A stretch of 64,000 bases of DNA from assembly GCF_001190745.1 (NCBI RefSeq), contig NZ_CP012196.1, positions 1-64,000 on the forward strand, given 5' to 3'. Each line of letters begins with the position of its first letter. The stretch's first letter is position 1. The notes beneath the pieces are model-generated. The model had not been told where the DNA came from. It saw nothing but the letters and a program-made list of their open reading frames with translations, and did not search any database. Both the position numbers and the translations under genes were made by a program. The DNA is from Campylobacter gracilis. GTDB taxonomy: Bacteria > Campylobacterota > Campylobacteria > Campylobacterales > Campylobacteraceae. This document shows positions 47,154 to 55,087 of this stretch, in pieces.

Positions 47154-48014
47154 TTATAACTTCCCGCCCTCGATTACGACGTCATCAGCCTTGATGTCGT
47201 CGCCGTAAACGGGCGCTAGCGTCGCGTCGTAGTCGGCGTGGAAAAATTTCTCGTCCGCGAGTTTTACGATTAGATCGTCAAGCCATTTGCGAAGCTCGTC
47301 GTTGCCCTTTTTGACCGCAGGCGCGATGACGTCCTGATCGCCCAGCGAGCGGATACCTACCTTAAAGCCAGGGTTTGACTTCGTCCACGCAAACAAAAGC
47401 GTATTATCATGCGCGATCGCATCGCCCCTGCCATCCAGCATCGCACCGAAAGTCTCGGTATTTTGGTCAAATTTTAAAAGCTTGATCTCGGGATGGTTTT
47501 TCGTAAAATACAGATCCGCGGTTGTGCCTTTGTTGATTAAAAGCGTTTTGTCCTTAAGCTGCGAAACATCGGTGATATCGCCGTCCTTGCTCGCGACGCC
47601 GAGGGCTACCTTCATATACGGCAGCGCGAAATCCACGACCTCTTTACGCTCTGGCGTGACGGTAAAATTTGCAAGCGTGATATCGACCTTATCCGATGCT
47701 AAAAATTCTGCGCGATTGGCAGCCTCTACGAGCACAAACTGCACCTTGCTCTCATCGCCCAAAAGCTCCTTTGCGATGCGTTTTGCAAAATACACGTCAT
47801 ATCCCGCGTTTTTACCCGTCTCGTCGATATAACCAAACGGCGGCTTATCGCCGAAAACCGCGATCCTTACTACGCCACGCTTTTTAATCCCGTCGATATA
47901 ACTTTGCGGCGCGGCGGAACCTTGCGCGGAATTTGAGGAGCCTTTGCCCTCGTCGTTGCAGCCTGCGAAAAATAACGCACCTAAGATAAAAAGCGTGCTT
48001 AGCGTTTTTTTCAT
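47154..48014 (-). CDS. cjaA: CjaA-like cysteine/amino-acid-binding lipoprotein
   Basis: A 286-residue family-3 solute-binding protein anchored as a lipoprotein (signal with lipobox LFFAGC). It matches CjaA of C. jejuni, a surface-exposed cysteine-binding protein, through long stretches: GVVRIAVFGDKPPFGYIDETGKNAGYD, VQFVLVEAANRAEFL, KVDITLANFTVTPERKEVVDFALPYMKVALGV, KGTTADLYFTKN and DAIAHDNTLLFAW. The end GDDIKADDVVIEGGK is also a CjaA mark. It is the last gene of an operon with two permeases and an ATPase, which would complete the importer. Confidence 0.93.
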   Translation of the reverse strand: MKKTLSTLFILGALFFAGCNDEGKGSSNSAQGSAAPQSYIDGIKKRGVVRIAVFGDKPPFGYIDETGKNAGYDVYFAKRIAKELLGDESKVQFVLVEAANRAEFLASDKVDITLANFTVTPERKEVVDFALPYMKVALGVASKDGDITDVSQLKDKTLLINKGTTADLYFTKNHPEIKLLKFDQNTETFGAMLDGRGDAIAHDNTLLFAWTKSNPGFKVGIRSLGDQDVIAPAVKKGNDELRKWLDDLIVKLADEKFFHADYDATLAPVYGDDIKADDVVIEGGKL

Positions 48015-48034
48015 CTTTTCTCCTTTATTAAAAT

Positions 48035-48772
48035 TTATTTTTTAAATTCGAACATATTTAAAAATTTCTTCGCGCGCTCGCTCTTTGGAGCGGTAAAGAA
48101 CGCCTCCGGTTCGTTAATCTCCACGATGTGTCCGTCGTCCATAAAAATTATGCGATCGGCTACGGCGCGCGCAAAGCCCATCTCGTGCGTTACGATTAAC
48201 ATCGTCTGCCCCTCTTTGGCGAGATTTAGCATTACGTCTAGCACCTCGCGCACGATCTCGGGATCAAGCGCCGCTGTAACCTCGTCAAAAAGCATGATCT
48301 TGGGCTTCATCACCAGGCTTCGTACGATCGCGATGCGCTGTTTTTGCCCGCCGCTAAGCTCTTTGGGGTAGGAGTTCTCTTTATCCGCAAGACCTACGAT
48401 CTTTAGCCATTCGCGTGCTAGAGTTATCGCTTCCTCTTTCGGAACGTTTTGCACCTTCATCGGGCCTAAGATTATGTTGTGCAGCACGCTTAGATGATCG
48501 AAGAGCTCGTAGCTTTGAAAGACCATGCCGATCTTTTGTCTGATCCTGCGCCACTCTTTGAAATTTTGATCGATCCGCTCGCCCTCGATTATAAAATTTC
48601 CGCTTTGTACTGGCTCAAGTCCGTTGATCGTGCGAAGCAGGGTGCTTTTGCCGCAGCCGCTAGGGCCTAGGATCACTACGACCTCGCCCTGCGCGACGCT
48701 AAGACTGACGTCTTTTAGCGCATGCAGCTCGCCGTAAAATTTATTGATTTTATGAAGTTCTAAAATTCCCAT
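48035..48772 (-). CDS. Polar amino-acid ABC transporter ATP-binding protein
   Basis: A 245-residue ATPase of amino-acid importers. It has Walker [10 protein letters not shown], signature [11 protein letters not shown], Walker [15 protein letters not shown] and switch histidine in [15 protein letters not shown] start at ATG 48772, whose codon overlaps the previous stop (tgATG), preceded by GGTGGAG. An upstream GTG at 48781 lies inside the permease gene. It powers the importer formed by the two adjacent permeases. Confidence 0.95.
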   Translation of the reverse strand: MGILELHKINKFYGELHALKDVSLSVAQGEVVVILGPSGCGKSTLLRTINGLEPVQSGNFIIEGERIDQNFKEWRRIRQKIGMVFQSYELFDHLSVLHNIILGPMKVQNVPKEEAITLAREWLKIVGLADKENSYPKELSGGQKQRIAIVRSLVMKPKIMLFDEVTAALDPEIVREVLDVMLNLAKEGQTMLIVTHEMGFARAVADRIIFMDDGHIVEINEPEAFFTAPKSERAKKFLNMFEFKK

Positions 48773-49428
48773 CAGCTCCACCTGTTTTCTAGTTTTTTTG
48801 AAAGCGCCGAGATCGGATAGCAGATCAAAAAATATACGAAAAATATCGCTCCGTAGATGATTAGTGGCGCATAATTGTCGCGGAAGACATTCACTTCGAT
48901 GATCTGCTGTCCGACCTTGACGAGCTCGATGACGCCGATTAGCACGGCGATCGAGGTTGTTTTTATCATCCTGCTGAATAAATTTATCGTTGCGGGCACT
49001 AGGCGCCTCATCGCAAGCGGCAGGATGACGTAGAGATAAATTTGAGATCTGCTAAATGCGAGCGCTTCTGCGCTTTCGAACTGATGCTTGGGGATGCTAA
49101 GTACGGCGCCGCGCACCAGATCCATCATCTCAAAAACACCCCAGACGCTAAAGACGATGATCGAAGCCGCGATATTTGAGATGTGGATGCCAAATGCCTT
49201 GCTCGCGCCGAAATATACGATAAATAGCCAAACGATGGGCGGCATGATGCGCACGATCTCCAGGCAAATTTTAAGCGGGATGTATAAGGCTCTGCGCCCC
49301 GAGGCCATTAAAATTCCAAGCACCAAGCCTAGAGCGAGCGAAACCGCGATCGAGATGAGCGCGATTTGCAGTGTGACCCCAAGCCCCTCTAAAAGCCTGA
49401 TTAAATTTTCGCCGCTTAAGAGTTCCAT
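48772..49428 (-). CDS. Polar amino-acid ABC transporter permease 2
   Basis: A 218-residue permease of the HisMQ type with five helices. The EAA loop [34 protein letters not shown] contacts the ATPase. It overlaps the ATPase gene by the stop/start fusion TGATG, so the two are translationally coupled. It follows permease 1 after 2 bp. Confidence 0.94.
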   Translation of the reverse strand: MELLSGENLIRLLEGLGVTLQIALISIAVSLALGLVLGILMASGRRALYIPLKICLEIVRIMPPIVWLFIVYFGASKAFGIHISNIAASIIVFSVWGVFEMMDLVRGAVLSIPKHQFESAEALAFSRSQIYLYVILPLAMRRLVPATINLFSRMIKTTSIAVLIGVIELVKVGQQIIEVNVFRDNYAPLIIYGAIFFVYFLICYPISALSKKLENRWS

Positions 49429-49430
49429 CG

Positions 49431-50084
49431 CTAGCCTCTCATATACGCAAGGCGCTTTTCAAGCAGCGTAAGCGCTAGCGAAAGCGGCAAGATTATGATC
49501 AGATACGAAACGCTTAACATAAATAGCGCCTCGTTCGTCTTGTAATACAATCCAATCACGTCCTTTGCGGCATAAACGAGATCAGCGAGCGCTACGATGC
49601 TAACGATCGAAGTTTCTTTAAGCAGAAAGATTATGTTTGCGCTGATGGAGGGCAGGGCGATCGCAAAGGCGCGCGGCAGCACGACGTAAAATACTATCTG
49701 CGCCTCACTAAGGCCAAGGCTCATCGCGCTTTCGATCTGGGATTTTTTTATCGCCTCAAAACCGAGCCTAAAGCTCTCGCTCATATAGCTTCCGCCCAAA
49801 AACGCAAGACCTACAATCGCGCAGGTAAAGCCTGAAATTTGAACGCCCAGCTTCGGCAGGCCGTAGTATAGAAAAAATAGCTGAATTAAAAGCGGAGTAT
49901 TGCGCGATAGCTCGATATATGCGCTCACGAGCGGACTTAATAGAGGCAATCTTTTGTATTTTATCAACGTACAGATAAAACCGATGATGATGGATAGTAA
50001 AATCCCGTAAAATGCGAGCTTCAGTGTTAAAACCCCCGCCTTTACGAACATCGGGCTAAATTTGGCTATAAAATCAAAATCCAT
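49431..50084 (-). CDS. Polar amino-acid ABC transporter permease 1
   Basis: A 217-residue HisMQ-type permease with the N-terminal TLKLAFYGILLSIIIGF pattern and the EAA loop IESAMSLGLSEAQIVFYVVLPRAFAIALPSISANIIFLLKETSIVSIVALADL. It is the first gene of the four-gene importer operon (permease, permease, ATPase, binding protein) and has GGAAAGAAG before its ATG and a clear -10 box upstream. Confidence 0.94.
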   Translation of the reverse strand: MDFDFIAKFSPMFVKAGVLTLKLAFYGILLSIIIGFICTLIKYKRLPLLSPLVSAYIELSRNTPLLIQLFFLYYGLPKLGVQISGFTCAIVGLAFLGGSYMSESFRLGFEAIKKSQIESAMSLGLSEAQIVFYVVLPRAFAIALPSISANIIFLLKETSIVSIVALADLVYAAKDVIGLYYKTNEALFMLSVSYLIIILPLSLALTLLEKRLAYMRG

Positions 50085-50111
50085 AAATTCTTCTTTCCGT
50101 AAAATATGCGT

Positions 50112-50117
50112 ATTATA
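50112..50117 (-). promoter_or_regulatory. -10 box of the cjaA-like ABC operon
   Basis: TATAAT on the minus strand, 28 bp before the permease 1 ATG. It is the only promoter-like sequence before the operon. Confidence 0.65.
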
Positions 50118-50209
50118 CAGATAACTGATTAAAATAGTATTAAATTAGAATTTTTTTATAAAAATTCCGAAAATTTAGGAGTTCAAAAATATATCTTATA
50201 AATATATTT

Positions 50210-50231
50210 AGTCCGGGCAGATACCCGGACT
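50210..50231 (-). terminator. Terminator of the DASS transporter gene
   Basis: A perfect 8-bp stem AGTCCGGG/CCCGGACT with a 6-nt loop, 20 bp after the stop codon. On the minus strand it is followed by TAAATATATTT, so the U tract is imperfect. Confidence 0.65.
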
Positions 50232-50250
50232 ATAGAATTTTGACGGAATT

Positions 50251-51723
50251 TTACGAGTAGAAAATATACGCGTACCCCGAAACCAAAAACGCGGAGAATA
50301 TCGCTAAAATTCCGCCACTCCGCACCATTTCCGCCTGGCGAATGCGTCCCGTGCCGAAAACCAAAGCATTCGGTGGCGTCGCTACCGGCATTATGAAAGC
50401 GCAGCTTGCGCCCACACCGATTACTATAGTAAGAGTTTCTTTCGGTAGCCCCATTTGCGCCGCCACTCCCGCAAATACTGGTACCAAAAGCGCCGCTGAA
50501 GCGGTATTGCTCGTAAATTCCGTAAGGCAGATGATGAAAACCGCTGTTACCAAAAGTACGATGTAAGTAGGCGCTCCGCCGAAAGTGTGCGCGACTAGAT
50601 CACCAAGTACCTTAGAAGCTCCGGAATCGCCTAAAACCGCACTTAGCGTAAGTCCGCCGCCGAAAAGCAGCAATACGCCCCATTCGGTGTTTTCGGCGAT
50701 ATCGTGCCATTTGGCAAGCCCTAGTATGACGATTACGACTGCCGAGCAGATGGCGACGTAAGCATCATCCACTTTAAAGCCCACAAGGGCTGAAATTTGC
50801 TTTGAAAATATCCAGCCAAGCGCTGTTAGAGCAAATACGACGATCGTAATAATGCGCTCGCGCGTCCAAGGGATATGCTCCAGATCCATCTCTATTTTAT
50901 GGCTTAAATTCGGCTTGAAAATTATATAAAGCACCACAAGCATTATCGGTAGCATCACGCACATTAGCGGCAAACCTACCTTCATCCAGTCCGCGAAGCT
51001 GTAGTGCAAGGCTTGAGCCACGATTAAATTTGGCGGAGATCCCACGAGCGTGCCCAGACCTCCGATGCTTGCAGAATACGCGATGCCTAAAAGCAAAAAC
51101 ACAAGCGTGCCGCGATCTTTGCTCTCGTCCATGTTGGCGCAAATTCCAAGCGCGATCGGAAGCATCATCGCAGCAGTTGCGGTATTTGAAACCCACATCG
51201 AAAGGATCGCCGTAGCAAGGCAGATTAAAATCGCAGCTACACCCAAGCGACCGCCTGCGCGGGCGATTAGCCACATCGCGATCTTTTTGTCTAGCTTTTG
51301 CATATGCAGAGCCGTTGCCAGCGCGAAGCCACCGAAAAAGGTAAAGATCGTAGGGTTTGCAAAATTTGCAAGCGTGCTTTTGATGGTGGCAGCCGTGAAA
51401 GTGCCATCTTTAGCGAATTTACCAAGTCCGATAGCTACCGCAAGCACCGGCACCATAAGCGCGGTTACCGTGATATGCACGGCCTCTGTAAGCCACATAA
51501 TCGCGATGAAAGCAAGTAGCGCAAGGCCTTTTTTGACATTGGGCTCAAATGGTAGTGCGGCATATAGAGCAAAGCCCACTGCAGCGGCAATTGCCATGAT
51601 AATTACGCCACGCTTAGGAAACGGCACGGTGTCGGTGAGCCTGTCTAAACCCAGCTCGTCTACGTCTGAGTCTAGCGGCCCTTGTAAGCGGGAGTTGCGT
51701 AACTCCACTTTGTGTTCTTCCAT
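50251..51723 (-). CDS. DASS-family (SLC13-like) anion:sodium symporter
   Basis: A 490-residue inner-membrane transporter for dicarboxylates, citrate or sulfate. The two sodium/substrate SNT motifs are present: MWVSNTATAAMMLPIALGI and LTEFTSNTASAALLVPVFAGV. They are separated by about 230 residues, as in VcINDY-like proteins. The N-terminal 35 residues are a hydrophilic extension. The cargo in Campylobacter is most likely succinate, malate or a similar C4 acid (inference). It is monocistronic, with its own terminator. Confidence 0.92.
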   Translation of the reverse strand: MEEHKVELRNSRLQGPLDSDVDELGLDRLTDTVPFPKRGVIIMAIAAAVGFALYAALPFEPNVKKGLALLAFIAIMWLTEAVHITVTALMVPVLAVAIGLGKFAKDGTFTAATIKSTLANFANPTIFTFFGGFALATALHMQKLDKKIAMWLIARAGGRLGVAAILICLATAILSMWVSNTATAAMMLPIALGICANMDESKDRGTLVFLLLGIAYSASIGGLGTLVGSPPNLIVAQALHYSFADWMKVGLPLMCVMLPIMLVVLYIIFKPNLSHKIEMDLEHIPWTRERIITIVVFALTALGWIFSKQISALVGFKVDDAYVAICSAVVIVILGLAKWHDIAENTEWGVLLLFGGGLTLSAVLGDSGASKVLGDLVAHTFGGAPTYIVLLVTAVFIICLTEFTSNTASAALLVPVFAGVAAQMGLPKETLTIVIGVGASCAFIMPVATPPNALVFGTGRIRQAEMVRSGGILAIFSAFLVSGYAYIFYS

Positions 51724-52097
51724 AGATACTCCTTTTTTGGATTTGGCTTATGATACAAAAATGAGGCGGGAATTTTATAAATTCCAAATCAAATCGTCTT
51801 AAATTTTTAAAAGTGCAGTTACTATCGGTAACACGGCACTTATCTCGTGTGTAAATTTTAAATTATACATAAAAACGAACAACTAAGTAAGCGCTTTAAA
51901 TTTCATCACAGATTATTTTTTAATGACACCCGACATTAAATTTGCTAACTGCTCAAGGGAGGCGGCGTAGAATTTCGTCGAATTCCGTGCTGGCAATCAA
52001 GATAGAATTCTATCCTTAGCAAGCGAGATAAAATTTTATCCAAGGCGAGTGAGATAAAATTGCGCGTCTTGCCTCAAAAATTTATCAAAATTTAAGT
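51724..52097. other. Intergenic region upstream of the phase-variable promoter
   Basis: A dyad AGTGC-(a)-GTTAC...GTAAC-(acg)-GCACT (51812-51840) lies about 90 bp before the DASS transporter start and may be its operator. The rest is AT-rich with GAATTC and ATAAAATT repeats. A short open frame without a start codon runs from about 52051 through the G tract to 52240 (RLASKIYQNLS, then IVSYKTVRAAVARSLEIIN); it may be the tail of a lost gene. Confidence 0.45.
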
Positions 52098-52118
52098 GGG
52101 GGGGGGGGCTATTATAAT
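52098..52118 (+). promoter_or_regulatory. Promoter with an 11-base G tract next to the -10 box
   Basis: Eleven consecutive G residues (52098-52108) are followed after 4 bp by a perfect TATAAT (52113-52118); the predicted start is near 52125. Homopolymeric G tracts of this length are the usual contingency elements of Campylobacter. Here the tract fills part of the -35/-10 spacer, so a slip would change promoter geometry. The downstream gene is the outer-membrane barrel at 52241, with a leader of about 115 nt. Confidence 0.75.
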
Positions 52119-52240
52119 CAACAAATTTTAAACGGATTTGTAAGTGAATCCGGTGGAGGAGGCTCAAAGATCGTAAGTTATAAAACGGTAAGAGCGGCTG
52201 TGGCGAGAAGCCTTGAAATCATAAATTGTAAGGAGAAAAT

Positions 52241-52870
52241 ATGAAAAACAAAATTTTAATCGCGGCGTTTGCCGCTGCGGCTTGCGTTAGCGTAGGCTCT
52301 AGCGAGGGTTTGCTTTTAGGCATCGAGGGGGATTACTCGTTTAAATCTAGTCTTACAGCCAAATGGTCGGAGGATGGAGACTCTGGCACCGTTAAAGATC
52401 ATAAGGGGCAAGCTGCGATAGGTTTTAAGGCTGGCTATGATTTTGGTATAGCTAGAGCATACGGCGAGTATATGTATGACTTTAAGGTTACAAAAAATGG
52501 TAGTGATGAGGATGGAGATTTTAAACACTCTTGGAATAAGCATAGCTTGCTAGTAGGCGGAGATTTTACGCCTGAGATTACGAATAGCTTTAGGCTAGTA
52601 GCGGGCGCATATACGGGGGTTTCGTTTTTGAAATACAAAGATTCGTATAATGACTTCAGCGGCGATAGTGACTCTATATCAAAGACAGTACCAGGCTGGG
52701 TCATCGGCGCAAGGCTAGGCGGTTTATATAGCTTTGATGAGCATAATGAGATCGAGTTTGGCTACAAAGCGGACTATACGAGATACAAGGCTAGTAAGCT
52801 CGGAGAGGATATAGATAAAGCCTACGAGACCAATCATGGACTATATCTAGGATATAACTTTAAATTCTAA
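52241..52870 (+). CDS. Outer-membrane beta-barrel protein
   Basis: A 209-residue exported protein with a signal peptide (about residues 1-20, MKNKILIAAFAAAACVSVGSS). Alternating strands end in aromatic residues (GFKAGYDFGIARAYGEYMYDFKV, LVAGAYTGVSFLKYKDS, GLYLGYNFKF) and the last residue is Phe, the usual signal for the barrel-assembly machinery. The size fits an eight-stranded opacity/OmpA-like barrel with charged outer loops (WSEDGDSGTVKDHKG; DSYNDFSGDSDS). AAGGAGAAAAT precedes the ATG. A strong hairpin follows the stop. Ligand or adhesion role unknown; surface exposure and the G-tract promoter suggest antigenic or receptor switching. Confidence 0.8.
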   Translation: MKNKILIAAFAAAACVSVGSSEGLLLGIEGDYSFKSSLTAKWSEDGDSGTVKDHKGQAAIGFKAGYDFGIARAYGEYMYDFKVTKNGSDEDGDFKHSWNKHSLLVGGDFTPEITNSFRLVAGAYTGVSFLKYKDSYNDFSGDSDSISKTVPGWVIGARLGGLYSFDEHNEIEFGYKADYTRYKASKLGEDIDKAYETNHGLYLGYNFKF

Positions 52871-52891
52871 AAATTCTAACGTGCTAGCGCA

Positions 52892-52921
52892 GGATGGAGC
52901 GAACGAACTCCCGCTCCATCC
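52892..52921 (+). terminator. Terminator of the outer-membrane barrel gene
   Basis: A perfect 10-bp stem GGATGGAGCG/CGCTCCATCC with a 10-nt loop followed by ATTTT, 21 bp after the stop. Confidence 0.8.
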
Positions 52922-53658
52922 ATTTTAAATTCCAAATAATTATTAGACGTCAAATCGCAGAATTGTTTAATCTGAGATTTGCTAGCAATTCAGACGTAAT
53001 TATATGATAATCAAAGGATGCTGCCGGTACTAGACGTCAAATTTTACCCGCTTGCGCATATAAAATTTTAAAATTTTTAAAAATATCATTACGCAAGCTT
53101 AATTTCCTATTTTTAGTGCTATCTGCTAAGCACTTAAATTGATGGAATTTATGAAATTTTACTCAATCTGCTTTTTTCTAAGAATCGTTATAATTTCAAG
53201 TTGAAAAAGCGGAATTTTATCAATGTCTCCATTTGCCACTTTAAATTTGTTTCATAATTGCTTCGGATATCTCACGACCCCTAGTTCGAGTACGACGCAG
53301 AAATGCCATTTTGCTTTATGGAAATCTCGCATTTACATCTTTGGGATTAGCACTTAAATTTTGCGGTAAAATTCTAAAAATTACTACACCTAAGAATTTT
53401 ACCGTTTTAAAGCATTAAATTTTACGATTTTGATGTTAGCCGCAAGCGTAGAATTTTGCCTTTATAAATTCATGGTAAAAGCAGTGGCGCTTGTTCTTGC
53501 GGATTTAGATACCAGATTTATCCGCAAGCGCTACGCTTTTACTAAAATTTTGTCTTTGTAAAAATTTTAAAATTTCAATCGCTGTTTTTAAAATACTTCG
53601 GCGCAAACATAAATTTCTAGCTGCTTCGCTATATTTTGTAAGCTAGCTCGGAGTTTTA
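52922..53658. other. Intergenic region, repeats, no gene seen
   Basis: About 740 bp without a credible frame. It has two copies of TAGACGTCAAAT (52944 and 53032), a partial inverted repeat (53475-53503 with 53521-53542, GTAAAAGC...GCTTTTAC ends) and AAATTTTAAAATTT blocks. Confidence 0.5.
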
Positions 53659-53686
53659 AAATAGCAAGTCGTCGTGCCTGCTATTT
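53659..53686 (-). terminator. Possible purB terminator overlapping its stop codon
   Basis: An 8-bp stem AAATAGCA/TGCTATTT with the purB stop in its first arm and a short U-rich tail on the minus strand. Confidence 0.45.
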
Positions 53687-55012
53687 GCCAAAAACCCTAG
53701 CGAAAATCGCGTCTACGTTTTTAGTGTAATATCTGTAGTCAAAGCACTCTTTGATCTCGCTTTCGCTTAGCTTTTCTCGCAGCTTTGTATCTGCGAGCAG
53801 ATTTTGCAAAAATAGGCTATGTCCTTGCTCATCTATAGCTTTTTTGCCCTCTTGCAGATCCGCCCAGACCTTCATTGCATTACGCTGTACGATTTTATAA
53901 GCATCCTCTCTGCTAACTCCTCGTTTAGGCAGCTCTAGCAGCACGCGCTGCGAAAATACGAGCCCACCGGTTAAATTTAGATTTCTCATCATATTTTCGG
54001 GATATACGAGCAGTTTTTCGATCAAGCTCGTCAAGCGATTTAGCATAAAATCAGCAGTTATAAAGCCGTCGGGGAGGATAAATCGCTCGACCGAGCTATG
54101 GCTAATATCGCGTTCGTGCCATAGTGCTACGTCCTCCATCGCAGGTATTACGAAGCTACGGATCATACGGCATAGTCCCGTTACGTTTTCGCTAAGCACA
54201 GGATTTCGTTTGTGCGGCATCGCAGAGCTGCCCTTTTGACCTGGGCTAAAAAATTCCTCTGCCTCATAAACCTCGGTGCGTTGATAGTGGCGGATTGCGA
54301 TAGCGATCTTTTCGCAGCTGGAAGCTAGGATCGCAAGTGCGCTCATTACCTGCGCGTAGCGATCGCGCTGGATGACTTGATTGGACGCGGGAGCGGGCTT
54401 TAACCCCAGATATTCGCACACTAGCTCTTCCAGCTCTAGTGGAGCGTGGGCGAAATTCCCCATCGCACCGCTTATTTTGCCGTAGCTGATAACGCTTTTT
54501 GCGTGTTGCAAAAGCTCTAGCGCGCGATTTATCTCATCATACCAGACCGCAAGCACGAGTCCGAAAGTGATCGGCTCGCCGTGGATACCGTGGCTGCGCC
54601 CGACCATCAGTGTCATTTTATGCTTCATGGCTTGAGATTTTATCGCAGCTTTTAAATTTTGCACATCCTCAATGATAAGCTCCATGCTTTCTTTGATTTG
54701 TAGTGCAACGGCGGTATCGATGCAATCGCTGCTAGTCATGCCGTAATGCACGAAGCGGCTCTCCTGCCCAAGGCTCTCACTCACGCTCGTTAGAAATGCA
54801 ATCACGTCGTGCTTGGTGGTCTTTTCGATCTCATCTATCCGCTCGATCCTAAAGCTTGCGTTTTGTAGAATTTTATCTTTATCACAGTCGCTTATTAGAC
54901 CTAGTTTATTCCACGCCTTAACCGCCGCGAGCTCGACTTTTAGCCACGCGTCGTATTTGGCTTGCAAGCTCCATTTTTCAGACATCTCTTTTCTTGCGTA
55001 TCTTTCGACCAT
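53681..55012 (-). CDS. purB: Adenylosuccinate lyase
   Basis: PurB cleaves adenylosuccinate and SAICAR, releasing fumarate, in purine synthesis. The 443-residue protein begins MVERYARKEMSEKWSLQAKYDAWLKVE, the family N-terminus, behind AAAGG; a longer upstream frame would run past the promoter. The fumarase/aspartase signature GSSAMPHKRNP is intact, as are TKHDVIAFL and GMTSSDCIDTA. The gene is divergent from the pseudouridine synthase, with overlapping promoters. Confidence 0.97.
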   Translation of the reverse strand: MVERYARKEMSEKWSLQAKYDAWLKVELAAVKAWNKLGLISDCDKDKILQNASFRIERIDEIEKTTKHDVIAFLTSVSESLGQESRFVHYGMTSSDCIDTAVALQIKESMELIIEDVQNLKAAIKSQAMKHKMTLMVGRSHGIHGEPITFGLVLAVWYDEINRALELLQHAKSVISYGKISGAMGNFAHAPLELEELVCEYLGLKPAPASNQVIQRDRYAQVMSALAILASSCEKIAIAIRHYQRTEVYEAEEFFSPGQKGSSAMPHKRNPVLSENVTGLCRMIRSFVIPAMEDVALWHERDISHSSVERFILPDGFITADFMLNRLTSLIEKLLVYPENMMRNLNLTGGLVFSQRVLLELPKRGVSREDAYKIVQRNAMKVWADLQEGKKAIDEQGHSLFLQNLLADTKLREKLSESEIKECFDYRYYTKNVDAIFARVFGK

Positions 55013-55041
55013 TTTAGTAGCCTTTCGGTTAGAATTTCTTG

Positions 55042-55063
55042 TATAATGATGGCAAAAATTATA
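55042..55063. promoter_or_regulatory. Face-to-face -10 boxes of purB and the pseudouridine synthase gene
   Basis: TATAAT on the plus strand (55042-55047) faces the synthase gene and TATAAT on the minus strand (55058-55063) faces purB. The two transcripts must overlap by a few bases, so the promoters may compete. Confidence 0.6.
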
Positions 55064-55087
55064 TAAAAATAGGGCTGAAAGTTTAAT

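Noticed and set aside
52051-52240. Intact coding gene crossing the G11 tract
   Set aside because: The frame has no start codon after an upstream TGA and ends at the barrel gene start; only a remnant can be argued.
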